Source: Kaftiobacterium sp035693805 (GTDB lineage: Bacteria > Sysuimicrobiota > Sysuimicrobiia > Sysuimicrobiales > Kaftiobacteriaceae). From it: a DNA stretch of 7,743 bases. Position 1 is the first letter of the stretch. Each line of letters starts with the position of its first letter. The position numbers and the translations under genes were made by a program. The stretch covers positions 1 to 7,743 of the forward strand of contig DASSGA010000243.1 of assembly GCA_035693805.1 (NCBI GenBank). The letters are read 5' to 3'. The notes below the pieces were generated by a model. That model did not search any database, was not told the origin of the DNA, and saw only the letters and a program-made list of their open reading frames with translations. Shown here one piece after another: positions 6,554 through 7,743 of the stretch.

Positions 6554-7665
6554 CAAGCCGCCTTCGCTGGGGCGCGATCCATCACGAATTCTCCGATGCG
6601 GGCCTGGAAGCCCTGCACGGAGAACGTCTCCGCATGGGCGCGGATCACCCTCGGATCGAACGTCCGCCCGTCGGAGGCGCGCACCGCGTCCATGAGCGAG
6701 TCGGCGGATTGCTCGCGGAAGAACAGCCCGGTCACGCCGTCCCGCACGCTCTCCAGCGCGCCGCCTTCCCCGTATGCGATGACGGGGCGACCACAGGCCT
6801 GGGCCTCGACAGGGACGAGGCCGAAATCCTCGACGCCGGGGAAGACGAGCGCGCGGCACCGGCGATAGTAGCCGCGGAGCGCGGCATCGGAGACCTCGCC
6901 GGTGAAGCGCACCGTCGGCCCGGCCATCGCCCGCAGACGGGCCAGCTCCGGCCCATCTCCGACCACGACCAGCGGCCGGCGCAGCCGCGTGAACGCCTCC
7001 ACCGCGAGATCGACGCGCTTGTACGGGACCAGCCGGCTGACGACGAGGAAGAACTCCTCTGCGGCTCCGTCCGGAGTGAAGAAGGTCGTGTCCACGGGCG
7101 GATGAATGACCGCAGCCTGGCGGCCGTAGTAGCGGCCGATGCGGGCGGCAACGAAGGCGGAGTTGGCGATGAAGTGATCAACGGTCTTCGCGACCGTGGT
7201 ATCCCACGAACGCAGCCACGACAGCCCGGCCGCGGCCAGCGGCCGGGCGGCACGGGGCAGCGCGGCCAGATACGTCTCGCGCAGGTCCCAGGCATAGCGC
7301 ATCGGCGTGTGGCAGTAGCAGATGTGCACGCTGCCCGGGGGCACGGACACGCCCTTCGCGCAGGCGTGGCTGTTGCTGAGCACCACATCGAAGCCGCTCA
7401 GATCATAGCCACGGACACCCGACGGCATGAGGGGCACGAGCCAGCGGTGACGCGCCAGCGCCCCGGGGAGCCGCTGCAGCCACGACGTGTGGACCTCGAG
7501 GTCGGCGAAGGCCTCCGGCATGTGCGCCGGGTCGTACAGAGCCGCATACACGGGCGCCCGCGGGAAGAGGTGATGCAGGGCGAGCAGGACGCGATCGGCC
7601 CCCCCGAGGGTGACGAGCCAGTCGTGGACCAGCGCCACCCGGAGGTCCCGGAGCCGGGTCATCAT
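6553..7665 (-). CDS. GT4 family glycosyltransferase, WbaZ-like (probable mannosyltransferase)
   Basis: A 370-residue GT-B glycosyltransferase, probably adding a sugar from a nucleotide donor to a lipid-linked polysaccharide precursor at the cytoplasmic face of the membrane. The N-terminal domain has VALVHDWLVTLGGADRVL (10-27), SNSHACAKGV and the strongly characteristic CYCHTPMRYAWDL (116-128), which resembles the O-antigen mannosyltransferase WbaZ group. The C-terminal donor-binding domain has VSRLVPYKRVDLAVEAF (209-225, with Arg211 and Lys216), VVVGDGPEL and the EX7E motif from Glu279 to Glu287 in GVEDFGLVPVEAQACGRPVI. All key motifs are present. The donor and acceptor sugars are not determined, and mannosyl transfer is only a family guess. 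The start ATG at 7665 overlaps the stop of the upstream sugar transferase by one base (TGATG), with a second ATG immediately following. Confidence 0.92.
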   Translation of the reverse strand: MMTRLRDLRVALVHDWLVTLGGADRVLLALHHLFPRAPVYAALYDPAHMPEAFADLEVHTSWLQRLPGALARHRWLVPLMPSGVRGYDLSGFDVVLSNSHACAKGVSVPPGSVHICYCHTPMRYAWDLRETYLAALPRAARPLAAAGLSWLRSWDTTVAKTVDHFIANSAFVAARIGRYYGRQAAVIHPPVDTTFFTPDGAAEEFFLVVSRLVPYKRVDLAVEAFTRLRRPLVVVGDGPELARLRAMAGPTVRFTGEVSDAALRGYYRRCRALVFPGVEDFGLVPVEAQACGRPVIAYGEGGALESVRDGVTGLFFREQSADSLMDAVRASDGRTFDPRVIRAHAETFSVQGFQARIGEFVMDRAPAKAA

Positions 7666-7743
7666 CAGTACGCGCCCCGTCCGGCGATCACCGACGGCAG
7701 GGTCCGGATCAGGATCTGCAGGTCCAGAGCCAGCGACCAGTGG
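7665..7743 (-). CDS. Polyprenyl-phosphate sugar-1-phosphate transferase, C-terminal end only
   Basis: The last 25 residues of a gene entering from the right edge, ending WSLALDLQILIRTLPSVIAGRGAY then TGA. This matches the C-terminal end of the bacterial sugar transferases (exopolysaccharide polyprenyl glycosylphosphotransferase, WbaP/RfbP/WcaJ type), which typically end SL..DL.IL.RT...V..GRGAY. Those enzymes initiate polysaccharide synthesis by transferring a sugar phosphate to undecaprenyl phosphate. The stop codon shares one base with the start of the glycosyltransferase, so the two are probably co-translated. The catalytic part is outside the window and the sugar cannot be determined. Confidence 0.75.
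   Translation of the reverse strand, partial: HWSLALDLQILIRTLPSVIAGRGAY

Noticed and set aside
6554..6859. Longer start for the MoxR ATPase reaching into the glycosyltransferase
   Set aside because: The added 102 residues are Arg-rich and unlike any MoxR N-terminus. The ATG at 6553 with the TGATG junction gives the normal family length.

Overview
The window is a densely packed, GC-rich stretch of bacterial chromosome in which every supported gene lies on the minus strand, so it reads from base 7743 down to base 1. Almost every junction is an overlap (ATGA, GTGA, TGATG, or 13-16 bp) or a gap of a few bases. The one real intergenic space is 95 bp (1592-1686). High GC, GTG starts and a mix of type IV pilin, MoxR/DUF58/transglutaminase and exopolysaccharide genes suggest a free-living, high-GC bacterium. 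The sequence does not allow a firm phylum call. Nothing looks plasmid-, phage- or IS-derived, and I see no tRNA, rRNA or CRISPR array.

In order of transcription: (1) the last 25 codons of a polyprenyl-phosphate sugar-1-phosphate transferase (7743-7665) and a WbaZ-like GT4 glycosyltransferase (7665-6553), which form the end of a surface polysaccharide cluster; (2) a MoxR AAA+ ATPase (6553-5609), a DUF58 protein (5605-4505) and a TgpA-type membrane transglutaminase with a C-terminal DUF4129 (4520-2430), a widely conserved triad; (3) a bifunctional prepilin peptidase/N-methyltransferase (2433-1687), GTGA-coupled to the transglutaminase; (4) the 95-bp spacer with a direct repeat GTCAGACG; (5) an AbrB-fold antitoxin (1591-1352) and a PIN-domain protein (1364-813), a VapBC-like pair; (6) a GspH/FimT-type pseudopilin (816-286), ATGA-coupled to the PIN gene, and a second PilV-like prepilin (289 to below base 1).

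Together the window looks like an envelope and surface-appendage region. It holds lipid-linked glycan initiation and elongation, a MoxR-linked membrane transglutaminase system, and the processing enzyme for type IV pilin-like proteins next to two of its likely substrates. The most unusual element is the VapBC-like pair between the prepilin peptidase and the pseudopilins. It is translationally coupled to the pseudopilin, and its PIN protein lacks the fourth conserved acidic residue and has Glu where the third Asp is usual. The module may therefore have a regulatory or altered role, but this is inference.
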